Assembly (NCBI GenBank): GCA_947561585.1
Contig: CANNZV010001124.1
Coordinates: 62,001-126,000, forward strand
Source: Caprella mutica
Lineage: Eukaryota > Arthropoda > Malacostraca > Amphipoda > Caprellidae
DNA: 64,000 bases
Direction: 5' to 3'
The notes under the pieces were generated by a model. The model saw nothing but the letters and a program-made list of their open reading frames with translations, did no database searches and was not told where the DNA came from. Shown piece after piece: positions 53,691 to 64,000 of this stretch. Every line of letters begins with the position of its first letter. Positions within the stretch are counted from its first letter, which is position 1. The position numbers and the translations under genes were made by a program.

Positions 53691-53820
53691 GTAAAGCACA
53701 CGGAGGAGAGAATTGGATTGAGCAGCCCAGGGTGGAAAAACAAACCAGATGATCACCAACTCTGGTAAATATGTTCCATTTTAAGTTATAAACTACCCAT
53801 GTAATTCTACTCTGGTAAAA

Positions 53821-56800
53821 ATGTCAGGATTAGATAAAAGACAAAGATTTAAGTCTCTCAGAGAATTAGAAAAGACTTGTGAACAGAATAAAGATATCTT
53901 ATTGTATTCATTGGAGAGTGATTTCTCAGCTATAGATCAAAATGACCATCAATTACTCACAATAGCAAACCAAATTAAGAAAAGATTTTCTGATTACCAT
54001 GATTCATGCATTGAATTTGTAAATTCTTTAACCAAACATGCAGCATTAGAAACTGCACAAGAAAATAGAAGTGAGAGATTTAGACTAAGAAAAGAAACTC
54101 ATGAAGCTTTGAGCATAATAAATAGTTTAAGAAAGACAATAGGTGTTGATTCAATATCTAACATAGACACAGAAAGTGTAAGGACTCTAAGTCAGAAATC
54201 TGACAAACATTCTTCTGTTTTAAATTGTCCCAGTGTTAAATCAGATTCTGTTACACCAACTGCATGTGAATTAGTCCTACAGAAACAGTGTCTAGATGAA
54301 AAAAGAAAATTACTCCAAATGGAGAGTGAAGTAGAAAAAATAGAGAGGCAAAGTTCACATGCAAGAGAAGAGTTAGAAATCCAGAAAAGAGTATCTGCAT
54401 TAAATCTACAAGAAAGTAGACTTGAGTTTCAAATGAATCTTGATCAAATTGTTTCTGATGTCCAATCAATCAAAAACATACATGATAATGAAGCAATTAA
54501 GAGCTTCAACATCCCTCAAGATCCACCAGAGGTCAGAGTAGCCTCTTTTATATGTGACACATCAAATGTAATCCAAATAACTACCCACAGTGTCACTCTT
54601 TCTGCTTCAAGCCCAATCTTTACACCAGTTTCTTCATTTGGTAAACCACATATAAGCCCTCAAGCAATTCATTCATCTACTCATCAAACTATGCCTGCAG
54701 TAAACTCCTCAATAATTCCTGCAACCACTACTTCTATTTTCCCTTCCCACAACTTCCCTCTCTCAAGCTTTGCCCAAGCTACTCCCCTCATTAGTGCACC
54801 TTCTTCAGATAGGAATGAAGTGCTGAGATCAGCAGTCCAAAGCACAATGTCTGCAGTTTACTCACCATTAGTTTCAGCTACTGTGTCACCAACACTGCCA
54901 CCATTGACGACGGATTTTCATCTTCCTGTGGTGTCAGCTGCACATACTCCTGTAGTATCAAGCGTTCAACCTTCTACTGCACTGAATAATCCTCTTCATC
55001 CAGTGTACACATTACAGGCAGTACCTTCACTCATACACATGGGAGGTGCAATCAATTCTGTAACTAGTCCTCTAATTGCACCTCAATTAACCCAATCTGG
55101 TGTGCCCCCTCAAATGTTGAATTCTACTACAGTGGGGAGTGGCCTACGTATTGATGCGGCCAATCCATGTCCTTTAAATGTCCATAACTCCCATATCGAT
55201 GTAATGTTGTCTCATCTGCTGAAGCAAGACCTATTCAAGAAAGCAGTTGACCCCTTTGATGGTGACCCATTTCGATATCATCCATGGATTAGTCTTTTGT
55301 CTAATCGCATAGCAAACTTAAACTTGAGTAGTTTGGACATTATAGATGTTTTGTTGGCTAACACATCCGGCAAACCATTCAATATGATTAAAAACTATAA
55401 TGCTGCAGCAGGATATTCAAGTCCTCAAGTCACTCTTCAGAACATATTGGCTGCTTTACATAGAGAGTTCGGTTCCAGTTTGAGAGTCTCTTCTGAATTA
55501 TTAAAGAGGCTAGATAATTTTCCCACGATGAGGACCGGTCAAGACGACAAGATGAGAGAACTTTGCGTCTTTTGTGAAATTCTATTGAGTAACATGCCAC
55601 ACTGTCCCGATCTTTCAGTATTTAATTATGTGATCGGCTGCAGTAGGGTTTGGTGCAAGCTGCCTGAAACCATACAGAATAAGTGGAGAGCTTGTGGACA
55701 TAATTATGAGAAAACTCACCCTGGAATTCACCCCCCTTTTAATGTTTTTGTTGACTTTATAAAGGATCAAGTTGATACTCTGTCGAATCCTAACTACATG
55801 ATTTCCTCACTGTACAAGGCAAAATCTGCTAGAAATTTTCAAACCACGGTGGAACCTGCATCCGTCGAAGCATCTGTTAAATGCCTTATTCATCCATCTT
55901 CTTCTCATGAACTTAGTGAATGCAAGAATTTCATTAGACGTAATCACCAGGAGAAGATGAAATTCCTCAATGAACACAAACTGTGCTATGTATGTGTGGG
56001 AAATCATTTCAGGAAAGACTGTAAGGCAGATGTGAAGTGTGAGAGATGCGGCTACAAGCATCTGACTATTATGCACAATGAAAACGTAGTGTTAAAGTCT
56101 AGAATGAAATTCAGAAGTTTACCCCCGTCAAGTATAGGTTATGACAATCGCTTCAAGAACGTCAGCAGAAATGATCGCAAAAACAACCATGCAAGTGCCT
56201 ACTGCAGTGAAGTGTGTGGAAGTGAATTTGAAAATGTCAGCTGTTCCAAGACCCTCTTAGTCGAATTGTGTATACCAGATAGAAGTGCAGAAACTATTAA
56301 GTGTTATGCAATCATCGATGAACAAAGTAACCGTTCCTTTGCCGATCCCAAGTTACTTGAGTTATTCGATATTGAAACTCCCATCGAGGAATATTTCCTC
56401 ACAACCCTCTCAGGCTACAAGAGTCGCGTTCAAGGCTCCGTTATAAATGGCCTGCAGATAAAAGGAATCTATGAATCTGACGTCTACCCTCTTCCTGCAT
56501 TGCTGACATGTGATTCTATTCCAGACACTAAAGGTGAAGTTGCTACTCCTGCCATTGTGAAGGCTCACCCTCACATCTCTGCAGTTGCCCACAAGTTCCC
56601 TGATATAGATCACGAGGCACAAGTCCTTCTCCTACTTGGACGAGATTGTCAAGATATCATGCGAACCACATGCTATGGTCATAAGCCACCTTATGTGCAC
56701 CATACCGCACTAGGTTGGAGCGTGGTAGGATCAGTATGTCAATCCAAGTGCACCATAACTTCTAAAAGTACTGTTATGAAAACCATTATCAGCCACGATC

Positions 56801-59800
56801 ATTTTTCTTCTCCCATCCCTTGCTTCCCCACACGCTCTAGTTACTTTGTCTTTGATACCCATGCAGATGACGAGTTGCCAGGACTCTCATCCGAAGACAG
56901 AAAGTTCATTGACTTGATGCAAGACTCCATCACAACTAATGCAAAGGGAAACCTCGTCATGCCACTTCCCTTCAGAAATCCAACAATACAGCTCCCTGAC
57001 AATTGCTCCGCTGTATATGTAAGAACTGCGAACACTTTAAGAAGACTTTCGAAAGATTCATATAGACTCAAAGAATGCCTTGATGTGATGGAGCGCTATC
57101 TAAGCAATGGGCACGTTGAACAAGTTCCCCAAAACGAAACGTCTAGAACAGGCAGAGAATGGTTCATACCGGTATTCCCCGTCACTCACCACAAAAAAGG
57201 GAAAACCAGAATAGTTTTTGACAGCACAGCCTCGTTTAAAGGAAAAAGTTTAAACACTGAATTAATGCAAGGGCCTGACGAAAATAATAGACTGAAGGGC
57301 GTTCTGCTGCGTTTCCGTCTTGGTCCAATCGGTTTTATAGCGGACATTCAGATGATGTTCCATTCTTTCTATTTACCTCATGAGCATAAAGATTTTGTAC
57401 GCTACTTCTGGTTCAAAGACAATGACCACACTCAACCATTAGTGCAGTACAGAGCAAGCGTGCACGTTTTTGGCAACAAATCATCGCCAGCGGTAGCCAC
57501 ATACGGACTCAGGTATGCAGCCGAGCACGCTGATTGTGTTGGCGAAACCCTAGCAAGGCAGTTCATAGAGAACAACTTCTATGTTGACGACGCCCATGGA
57601 GCAACAGAGTCTGCCGAAGAGGCCATTTGCCTTCTTAAAGACACTTCCAAGATATTGAAACAGTATAATATTGTACTCCACAAAATCAACTCTAATAGCA
57701 ACGAAGTCTTGGAAGCATTTAATGAAACCGAGAAATCTGACACATCGGCATTAATCGAGTTGCAGAAGTCAGATTCTCAAATACAGAAAACTCTAGGAAT
57801 AGCCTGGAACACTCAATCTGATGAGTTCGTAATGACTGTCGCTCTTCCAAAGAAACCATTCACGAAAAGAGGTGTAGTGGCAGTAGTCAATTCTATCTTT
57901 GACCCATTGGGTTTGGTGTCTCCCATAACATTAGGAGGCAAACTCATTCAGCGTAAAATTCTCCCATCTAAGAAGCACTCCACTGAGGAACTCCAGCAAT
58001 ACGGATGGGATGATGCACTACCACTGCAGTATCTACCTTCTTGGATTGCCTGGAATAGTTCCTTAGAGGATATATCCAAGATAAAGCTCCGCCGCAGTAT
58101 TGTTCCTAAAGACTTCGGAGATATTGGTAAACGAACGATTCATGTATTTTCTGATGCCTCTGAAGAGGCGATCGGATATGTCTGCTACTCAGAGTTTCGC
58201 AATGAAGAAGGTGTCAAGAACATTTCATTTGTTTGTGCATCTTCAAAGGTAGCCCCTAGAGGAGCAGTTTCCATACCAAGACTGGAGCTATGTGCAGCGG
58301 TTGAGGCGGCCAAAGCTTCAGTGGAGATAAACTCTGAACTTGGGCTATCGCCTGAATATACTTACCTCTACACCGACAGTATGGTAGTCCTTGGCTACCT
58401 AAAGAACAGCGAGAAGAGATTCGCAAGATATGTATCACGAAGAATCAACATAATAACAACCTTGTTGCCATCCACATCTTGGAGATACGTTTCTACTAAA
58501 GAAAACCCTGCAGATATAGCATCCCGTCCTCATTCACCACAATCACTCCTAGATTCATGTTGGCTAATCGGCCCAGGTTTTCTTCACACTGATGACGAGT
58601 ACGATATGATTGAGGTAGAATCAGCTTTAGACGATTTGGAACTCCCAGAAGTCGTCGAGAACAATGTCGTTACTTTGACAAGCAAAGTAGAATCCTGTTC
58701 TGTATTCTATTCTCTTTTCCTTAGATCTAATAACTGGTTATTTATCTTAAATGTTGTTCGCAAAGTAATTAGGTTTGCATTCTATTGGCGAGATACTGTT
58801 AGTCGGAGTTTAGGTATTCCATTGGCTTTACGACCTATCCCAAATTTCCGTTATATATTGAATATCCTAATCCATGATGCCCAATTGCACAGTTATTGTA
58901 TTCTTTTTTCTCCTCAGGGAGAACTCAGCTTGCCAAAGTCACATCATTTGCACACTCTCAGCATTTTTCTCACAGATGAGGGCGTCATTAGAGTGGGAGG
59001 ACGCATACAAAATGCAGAAGTTTCTTACGACGAGAAACACCCTTACCTTATTCCCCACGATCATCCCTTGGCCACGGTAATTGTGCTCCATTATCACTCG
59101 CTAACGAAACATCAAGGAAGACACGTGACTATGGGAGCTATACGAAGCAACGGTTTCTACATTGAAAAAGGAAAGAAAATAGTTCAAAGGATCATAGGTC
59201 AGTGCGTCATCTGTAGAAAACTTAGATCAAAATTAGGTGTACAGAAGATGGCAAATCTCCCTACAGACCGCCTTGAAGAATCACCTCCATTTACGAACAC
59301 CGGCATCGATGTGTTTGGACCTTATTTGGTAACTGATGGCAAGTCCACGAAAAGAACAAACTCCTCTAAGAAATCCTGGGTCCTACTATTTACTTGTCTT
59401 GTATCTAGAGGAATTCATCTGGAACCTCTCCCTAGCATGGATACTTCATCATTTGTAAATGCACTCCGACGCTTCTTTTCAATCAGGGGAGTCTGCAAGT
59501 GTCTGCGGAGTGACAGAGGTACGAACTTCGTTGGTGCCCTCAATCAGGGTGCTACCTTGACAGAGATTGAGAGGGAAGTTACTTCTCATGACTGCAAGTG
59601 GATAATGAACCCTCCTCATTCGAGCCATATGGGTGGACCATGGGAAAGAAAAATTGGCCAAGTGCGGAGAATTTTAGACACAACTTACCTGAAAATTCGA
59701 GATCATGCCTTGTCACGCGACGAATTCTCCACGCTCCTAGCAGAGTCGGCCGCCATTGTGAACAATACTCCTCTAACAGCCATCTCAGCAAGCCCTGAAG

Positions 59801-60228
59801 AACTAATCCCAATCAGTCCTGCTAAGCTTCTGACTTTAAAAGATCAACCGAATCCCCAATCCATCGCCAACGTGACCGAGTCAGATATCTTACAATATGG
59901 TAAGAGGAGATGGAAAAGGATCCAATATCTTAGTGAGATCTTCTGGCGGAGATGGCGAGTTGAACAATTGCAAACCCTTCAAGAACGCAACAAATGGCAA
60001 CTTCCAAAGCGTTCACTAGCTGTAGGAGATATTGTCCTTCTCAGAGACAAGCAAGTGAAGAGGAATGAGTGGCCAATGGCTCGCGTTACAGCCATAAAGA
60101 AGAGTAATGACGACCTCGTCAGAAGTGTAAGAATATCTGTTCCAGGCCGGAATCTGGGATCCCCAAGTCGTGAATACGACAGACCCATTCATGAACTTGT
60201 TCTATTAATTGAAATTGAAAATCAATAG
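53821..60228 (+). CDS. BEL/Pao Gag-Pol polyprotein
   Basis: The ATG start (MSGLDKRQRFKSLRELEKTC) begins 130 bp after the 5' LTR; the stop is TAG. Regions in order: coiled-coil-like charged N-terminus (to about 210); Ser/Thr/Pro-rich linker (about 235-445); Pao Gag core (about 460-680); zinc knuckles around residues 690-760 (CYVCVGNHFRKDC, CERCGYKHLTIMH); aspartic protease around 825-960 (AIIDEQSNRSF); reverse transcriptase (RIVFDSTA, ADIQMMFHSF, FYVDDAHGATES near residue 1254); RNase H (VFSDASEEAIGY near 1440, YTDSMVVLGYL); integrase (H2C2 finger near 1755-1800, then GIDVFGPY, LRSDRGTNFVGA near 1895, GPWERK near 1940); C-terminal Pao domain (RRWRVEQLQTLQERNKW). No stops or frameshifts. It copies and reinserts the element. 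Confidence 0.97.
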   Translation: MSGLDKRQRFKSLRELEKTCEQNKDILLYSLESDFSAIDQNDHQLLTIANQIKKRFSDYHDSCIEFVNSLTKHAALETAQENRSERFRLRKETHEALSIINSLRKTIGVDSISNIDTESVRTLSQKSDKHSSVLNCPSVKSDSVTPTACELVLQKQCLDEKRKLLQMESEVEKIERQSSHAREELEIQKRVSALNLQESRLEFQMNLDQIVSDVQSIKNIHDNEAIKSFNIPQDPPEVRVASFICDTSNVIQITTHSVTLSASSPIFTPVSSFGKPHISPQAIHSSTHQTMPAVNSSIIPATTTSIFPSHNFPLSSFAQATPLISAPSSDRNEVLRSAVQSTMSAVYSPLVSATVSPTLPPLTTDFHLPVVSAAHTPVVSSVQPSTALNNPLHPVYTLQAVPSLIHMGGAINSVTSPLIAPQLTQSGVPPQMLNSTTVGSGLRIDAANPCPLNVHNSHIDVMLSHLLKQDLFKKAVDPFDGDPFRYHPWISLLSNRIANLNLSSLDIIDVLLANTSGKPFNMIKNYNAAAGYSSPQVTLQNILAALHREFGSSLRVSSELLKRLDNFPTMRTGQDDKMRELCVFCEILLSNMPHCPDLSVFNYVIGCSRVWCKLPETIQNKWRACGHNYEKTHPGIHPPFNVFVDFIKDQVDTLSNPNYMISSLYKAKSARNFQTTVEPASVEASVKCLIHPSSSHELSECKNFIRRNHQEKMKFLNEHKLCYVCVGNHFRKDCKADVKCERCGYKHLTIMHNENVVLKSRMKFRSLPPSSIGYDNRFKNVSRNDRKNNHASAYCSEVCGSEFENVSCSKTLLVELCIPDRSAETIKCYAIIDEQSNRSFADPKLLELFDIETPIEEYFLTTLSGYKSRVQGSVINGLQIKGIYESDVYPLPALLTCDSIPDTKGEVATPAIVKAHPHISAVAHKFPDIDHEAQVLLLLGRDCQDIMRTTCYGHKPPYVHHTALGWSVVGSVCQSKCTITSKSTVMKTIISHDHFSSPIPCFPTRSSYFVFDTHADDELPGLSSEDRKFIDLMQDSITTNAKGNLVMPLPFRNPTIQLPDNCSAVYVRTANTLRRLSKDSYRLKECLDVMERYLSNGHVEQVPQNETSRTGREWFIPVFPVTHHKKGKTRIVFDSTASFKGKSLNTELMQGPDENNRLKGVLLRFRLGPIGFIADIQMMFHSFYLPHEHKDFVRYFWFKDNDHTQPLVQYRASVHVFGNKSSPAVATYGLRYAAEHADCVGETLARQFIENNFYVDDAHGATESAEEAICLLKDTSKILKQYNIVLHKINSNSNEVLEAFNETEKSDTSALIELQKSDSQIQKTLGIAWNTQSDEFVMTVALPKKPFTKRGVVAVVNSIFDPLGLVSPITLGGKLIQRKILPSKKHSTEELQQYGWDDALPLQYLPSWIAWNSSLEDISKIKLRRSIVPKDFGDIGKRTIHVFSDASEEAIGYVCYSEFRNEEGVKNISFVCASSKVAPRGAVSIPRLELCAAVEAAKASVEINSELGLSPEYTYLYTDSMVVLGYLKNSEKRFARYVSRRINIITTLLPSTSWRYVSTKENPADIASRPHSPQSLLDSCWLIGPGFLHTDDEYDMIEVESALDDLELPEVVENNVVTLTSKVESCSVFYSLFLRSNNWLFILNVVRKVIRFAFYWRDTVSRSLGIPLALRPIPNFRYILNILIHDAQLHSYCILFSPQGELSLPKSHHLHTLSIFLTDEGVIRVGGRIQNAEVSYDEKHPYLIPHDHPLATVIVLHYHSLTKHQGRHVTMGAIRSNGFYIEKGKKIVQRIIGQCVICRKLRSKLGVQKMANLPTDRLEESPPFTNTGIDVFGPYLVTDGKSTKRTNSSKKSWVLLFTCLVSRGIHLEPLPSMDTSSFVNALRRFFSIRGVCKCLRSDRGTNFVGALNQGATLTEIEREVTSHDCKWIMNPPHSSHMGGPWERKIGQVRRILDTTYLKIRDHALSRDEFSTLLAESAAIVNNTPLTAISASPEELIPISPAKLLTLKDQPNPQSIANVTESDILQYGKRRWKRIQYLSEIFWRRWRVEQLQTLQERNKWQLPKRSLAVGDIVLLRDKQVKRNEWPMARVTAIKKSNDDLVRSVRISVPGRNLGSPSREYDRPIHELVLLIEIENQ

Positions 60229-60432
60229 CTTAATTTATTCATAAATTTGTACTGCTTGTATCTCAGAAATAATGTATTATTTTTGATGATTGATAAATAA
60301 CTATTGTCGTTTATAATTTATTGTGAACATGTAGCTATATCATGTTATTGAGTAGGTATTATAGGTTATTATTTACTAAAATTCTTGTAGTTTTGTATTT
60401 GCTATAAGCGACTTCTCAAGTCGAGTGAGGAG

Positions 60433-60921
60433 TGTGCTGGCCGTAAACGACCAGCATTAATTTTTCCTATAATTTATCAACTGGTTTATTTTCTGATACC
60501 ACTACTATATCTGTGTGTAACTGTGTGGTTCACACATTTATTGGAACTACAGTCTGGATCGCACGCATCACCGAAACAGTTCTGCCTGAGTTGTTTCGGT
60601 GCTGATTTTTCTATTTTATTATGATTTCCAGTGTTATAAGATAATTCAACTATATTTACTTCGCTTTATACTTTCTTTACTTTATTCTAGATTCCATTAA
60701 TTGATCAATATTCACTAGTAAGCCCCTATTATTGCCTTTCCAATCAGCCTCTCAAATCCGTCACTGTGGTACGTTTCTTTTTTCTTCTAATATTGTTATA
60801 TTTCTACTTATTTAGAGTGTTGTTTATTTACAAATGTTCATATTTACAGCTTTACGTCATCGCTAGGACTGGTTCAATAAAATAACTTCAGCTCAAGAAA
60901 CGTTTTATTCCGGCCTAGACA
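60433..60921 (+). repeat. 3' LTR of the BEL/Pao element
   Basis: 489 bp, matching the 5' LTR by eye. Followed directly by target copy ATAGG. Confidence 0.95.
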
Positions 60922-61764
60922 ATAGGCGTCTTCTTAAATACTAAATCGTTAGGTTTTTTACTATGCTTAATAAATCTAATTTTAGAATTGTCATAGTTAT
61001 ACGCTGACGCTTTGCATAGCTTTCACTGATTGATCACTAATAGAGCTGCGAATAATTTCCATTTTATCACATAATCCATCGAAATATGAATCCTTAGCGG
61101 TGACAGCACAAATACCCCCGAGCAAAAAAAAACACAGACACCCCTAAAACATAACCCCCCCCCTCTCCCCATGCAAAATACCCCCAGACAAGAAAAATTA
61201 CTGTGCAATATACCTCCCGGTCAAATATCCCCCGGACAAAAAGAACCCAAGTAAAAAAAAACAGTTGATATAAAAGTCTTATTCATTTTTATCGATATGA
61301 TTAACATTATTCATTTCGAAAGAATTACACTTTCACCGACAATTCAAATATTTTATATGATATTAATATAAAGATATGTAGCGCACCTACAGTGGTTACG
61401 GGGGGGGGGGGGGGGGGTTAGGAGGGGCAGCATGAATTTTCTACCTTGCAAAGCCTCTGCGGGAGACACTCGATCCTATAGAATCTATCTTTATCAACTC
61501 TATCAGATATTATAGGATTGGATTTTTGCGTATCAGGTATGTCGCTTGTAAGGAACATTAAATCATCTGCAATATCTATATCAGTTAAAACTGGATATGG
61601 ATGATTAGAATTACCATCTAATGCAGAATGCTTTATAATGGAATATGTGGAACCGCCGATGATTCGGAACTATGATGCACTTTGTTTATTGCCTTGGCAA
61701 AAATGCGGAAGGATATGTTTCGATTTGCATTTATCTTGTCATCTTAAATTAATTGTAATCTTGT
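60922..61764. other. Low-complexity stretch with C- and G-runs
   Basis: C-rich patches at about 61110-61240 (several CCCCC runs) and an 18-base G run at 61400-61417. No gene recognised. Confidence 0.5.
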
Positions 61765-61895
61765 TATTATCATTACGCAAAAAGTATTCAACCAAATACC
61801 TGGAATTTTTTGAGACGATTGGTCATTATCCAGGTACCATTTGATTAGATTTTGGGAGCAATCGGGTCAAAGGTCAAGGTCATTTTGTAATTATG
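61765..61895 (-). mobile_element. Dispersed element, copy 4 (partial)
   Basis: On the - strand it reads TGACCTTGACCTTTGACC, CGATTGCTCCCAAAATCTAA, GGATAATGACCAATCGTC and AGTATTTGGTTG-like text of the family at 34400. It lacks the hairpin tail. Confidence 0.6.
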
Positions 61896-62214
61896 TAATG
61901 GTGTGTTTTTTTATTACATATTCATTTTAGATAACTAAATGTTAATGAAAAAGAATTTAATAGTTTCCTTTGAAACCTAAAAGTATTACAACTAGGAGAA
62001 CGTTACAGTACTCGGTTATTAATTATTATGTATGTTTTACTTATATTGTCCTGCCTTTTCTTAACCCTTAAAAGACTGACTTTGGAGTTAGAACTCGACA
62101 ATCCGAATTCATTCAATATAACAATAGGTAACCTATCAATCATGAGTAAATATAATTTTGCACACTACATTTATAGGTATGATAAAAGCTATGAACTGAC
62201 AAAAGCTCCAATCA

Positions 62215-62580
62215 ACACAAGTTAATGGGGCCCATGTGGGCACTAGGTTGACAAATCGTATTGGTACTGTGTGGATATTTGCAAAATGGGCCAACATGGT
62301 GACAGCATGGGCCGTTATGTTGAAACCATCTTGTCCCAAGATGTTGCCGATATGGTAATCAACTTTCAGCCATACGCTATGCAGTAACCAGGTTGGGCCA
62401 ATATGACAATTCAATGGGATGGATTCACTACATTGAACCAACCTTCTCCCAAGGTAACATTCCATGAGAATAGAAAACCACATTATCCCCATGTAATTTC
62501 TAGGCTAATTTTCAGTCTGCCATCTCTTGCCCACCTAACCATCTAGTTCCCATGTTGGCACAATGTGTCATGATTGCTTG
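62215..62580. mobile_element. Dispersed repeat with TGGGCCAA(C/T)ATGG words
   Basis: Begins near GGGGCCCATGTGGGCACTAG and ends near CCCATGTTGGCACAATGTG, with ATGGGCCAACATGG and TTGGGCCAATATGA inside. Its palindromic, internally repeated style suggests a MITE. The open frame on - (62492-62136) is non-coding in my view. Confidence 0.45.
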
Positions 62581-63226
62581 GGAGATCGTATAATTCAGTC
62601 ACTGGTTTCCTAAATATCATTTGTCTAGATAATGTAACGAATCCCCTTAAATTTGGTCAGTCCAATTAGGGTTCATATAATGCAGCCATTAAGTACTAAT
62701 ATGAATAAGAGTTTGAGATTATATATTCAATACCTGTAGCAAAATGTAACAGTTTTCGGAAAGGAGGTACTTGTTATCATAAGTTAACCACAATTCTCTG
62801 AAGGTTACATATTGATTCAAGACTCTAACTGTCCAAATACTGTTAGTGTCATTGTACTGTGATAATCCCCTAACTAAACCATAAAATTAACCAATAAGCT
62901 ATAGATGGATTGTCTCATTTCTCTTTGTTTGTATATTTAATATTAGTCAGAAGTAAATAGAGACAGTTGCGTAATAGTGTTTCGACGTAGAACATCTAAT
63001 TATTGATAATTCTGTGCATGCGTGGTGAATCCTCTAGTTGGTTCATTAGCCTCTGTTTGACAATCTAAGATGCATTGGATGTTAATTAGTTTGCTAATTA
63101 AAATTAATAGAACATGGTCTACTTTAGTGAATAATAGATATATATGTATACTTTATGTCTAATATCATATACAGTAAATACTATCAATCATTTAATTAGG
63201 AAAGAAAAGTGGGATTTATTATTATA
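62581..63226. other. AT-rich, no gene recognised
   Basis: No supportable feature between the palindromic repeat and the mariner-like element. Confidence 0.4.
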
Positions 63227-64000
63227 CAGGGTCGTGCAGCTAAATTGGGACTAACTTTAACAGCACATATCTTCCGTTATTTCTAACCCATGACTAAATT
63301 CTTTTTTACAGACAATCTTTAAGCCCTTTGCTATAATATTTCAGATTAAGATCTAGCATATTTCGCTAAAATATGGCGGAATTAGCGCGAAGAACGACCA
63401 TATGTGAAATGAGACGCGCCGGGAACTCTGTTTCAGACATTATTAAGAGCACTGGCTATGCGAAATCGACTGTTTATCGAGTTGTTGCTGCTTTTGATGC
63501 CGAGAATAAGGTTCAGAGAAGTCGACACAGTCCCCGCAGTGATCGAAAGAGAACCAAAACATTCCTGATGCCTCCTCATTTCATCGAAGCGGGCCTTAAA
63601 ATCAACACAGCAGAGTACTTGAAAATTCTGAAAGATGTTTTGATGCCGTGGATACATAGGAACTACGACTTCTTCAAAGTGATGCTCGTTCAAGACTCTG
63701 CGCCCGCGCATGGAGCAAAGAAAGTTCAGGATTTCCTGAAGGAGAATCTTCCTTTGTTGCACCCGAAGGATATTTGGCCCAGCAGCTCCCTAGATCTGAA
63801 TGTTTGTGACTATTGGCTGTTTGGCGTCATTGAGGGAGAGTCTAACGTAACTTCACATCCAAGTGTCAACTCTCTGAAGGCCGCCATTCGTCGGGCATTT
63901 CGTTATCTTGACCCCGAGGAAGTAAAAGGAGTTGTTCACGGTTTCGCTCGAGAATCTCACAAATTATTGACGCAAAGGGTAGTCACATAGAATGATTTTG
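63227..64000 (+). mobile_element. Mariner-like DNA transposon, 5' end and body (3' end off window)
   Basis: The left terminal sequence CAGGGTCGTGCAGCTAAATT starts after TATA (TA target). The transposase frame begins 146 bp later. The window stops 10 bp after the stop codon, so the right inverted end is not visible. Confidence 0.8.
63373..63990 (+). pseudogene. Mariner-like transposase with internal deletion
   Basis: A 205-codon frame. Residues 1-50 form the helix-turn-helix DNA-binding part (CEMRRAGNSVSDIIKSTGYA, KSTVYRVVAAFDAE). After RKRTKTF the frame jumps to MPPHFIEAGLKINTAEYL, so the second HTH and the segment with the first catalytic Asp are gone. The later catalytic part is present: QDSAPAHGAK (second Asp) and LDLNVCDYWLF (third Asp), with 37 residues between them, i.e. 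a DD37D-type spacing. Full-length relatives are about 340 residues. The deletion keeps the reading frame. It could still bind ends but not cut DNA. Classified as a defective gene. Confidence 0.85.

Larger units (their letters stand above)
53202..60921 (+). mobile_element. BEL/Pao LTR retrotransposon, apparently intact and recent
   Basis: 7720 bp with 489-bp LTRs (53202-53690, 60433-60921) that look identical by eye, starting TGTGCTGG and ending CTAGACA. Target duplication ATAGG at 53197-53201 and 60922-60926. A purine run (GAGTGAGGAG) precedes the 3' LTR. One uninterrupted 2135-codon ORF fills the body. Each LTR starts with a hairpin (TGCTGG-CCG-TAAA-CGA-CCAGCA) and has a second one (ACCGAAACA / TGTTTCGGT). 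No envelope-like ORF. All visible parts needed for retrotransposition are present. Confidence 0.97.

Overview
The window is animal, most likely insect, genomic DNA. It is AT-rich, its genes are split by GT-AG introns, and it carries Ty1/copia, BEL/Pao, Helitron and mariner elements, many small inverted-repeat elements and satellites. A hemipteran would fit, but the sequence alone does not fix the species.

Two host genes are visible. On the + strand, 1-4354 holds the last six coding exons of a mitochondrial carnitine/acylcarnitine carrier (SLC25A20, Drosophila colt); its first exon(s) lie left of the window. On the - strand, 36171-6965 holds eight exons of a secretin-family (class B1) neuropeptide GPCR, best matched to the PDF receptor. 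These exons run from the end of the hormone-binding ectodomain through TM1-7 to a long cytoplasmic tail. All splice phases join, giving about 487 residues. Its introns reach 13 kb and are full of satellites and mobile elements.

Layout: 1-5050 carrier gene, strikingly rich in the palindrome TAGCTA; 5.2-6.9 kb intergenic; 7.0-36.2 kb GPCR, containing a 41-bp minisatellite made from an exon end plus its splice donor, a copia element (8867-12831) inserted into that minisatellite, a foldback region (15.7-19.25 kb), 20-bp satellites (19.6-20.4 and 21.7-25.25 kb), a second exon-end/donor minisatellite (29.3-29.7 kb), a 1.05-kb inverted-repeat element beside a splice donor (29711-30760) and decayed transposon pieces; 36.2-41.3 kb a TTAA-flanked MITE and a 23-bp array; about 41.3-47.37 kb a decayed Helitron with GTCCCACG arrays and nested MITEs; 47.56-48.74 kb an inverted mariner-derived pair; 51.7 kb a 26-bp array; 53202-60921 an apparently intact BEL/Pao retrotransposon with a 2135-codon ORF; 63227-end a mariner-like element with an internally deleted transposase, cut by the window edge.

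The most unusual pattern is in the GPCR gene. In two separate introns the local minisatellite unit consists of the last 25-36 bp of the preceding exon plus the first part of the intron, so that intact 5' splice sites are repeated in tandem. The 60-bp version keeps the reading frame (20 codons per unit, in extracellular loop 1); the 41-bp version does not (TM6-TM7).
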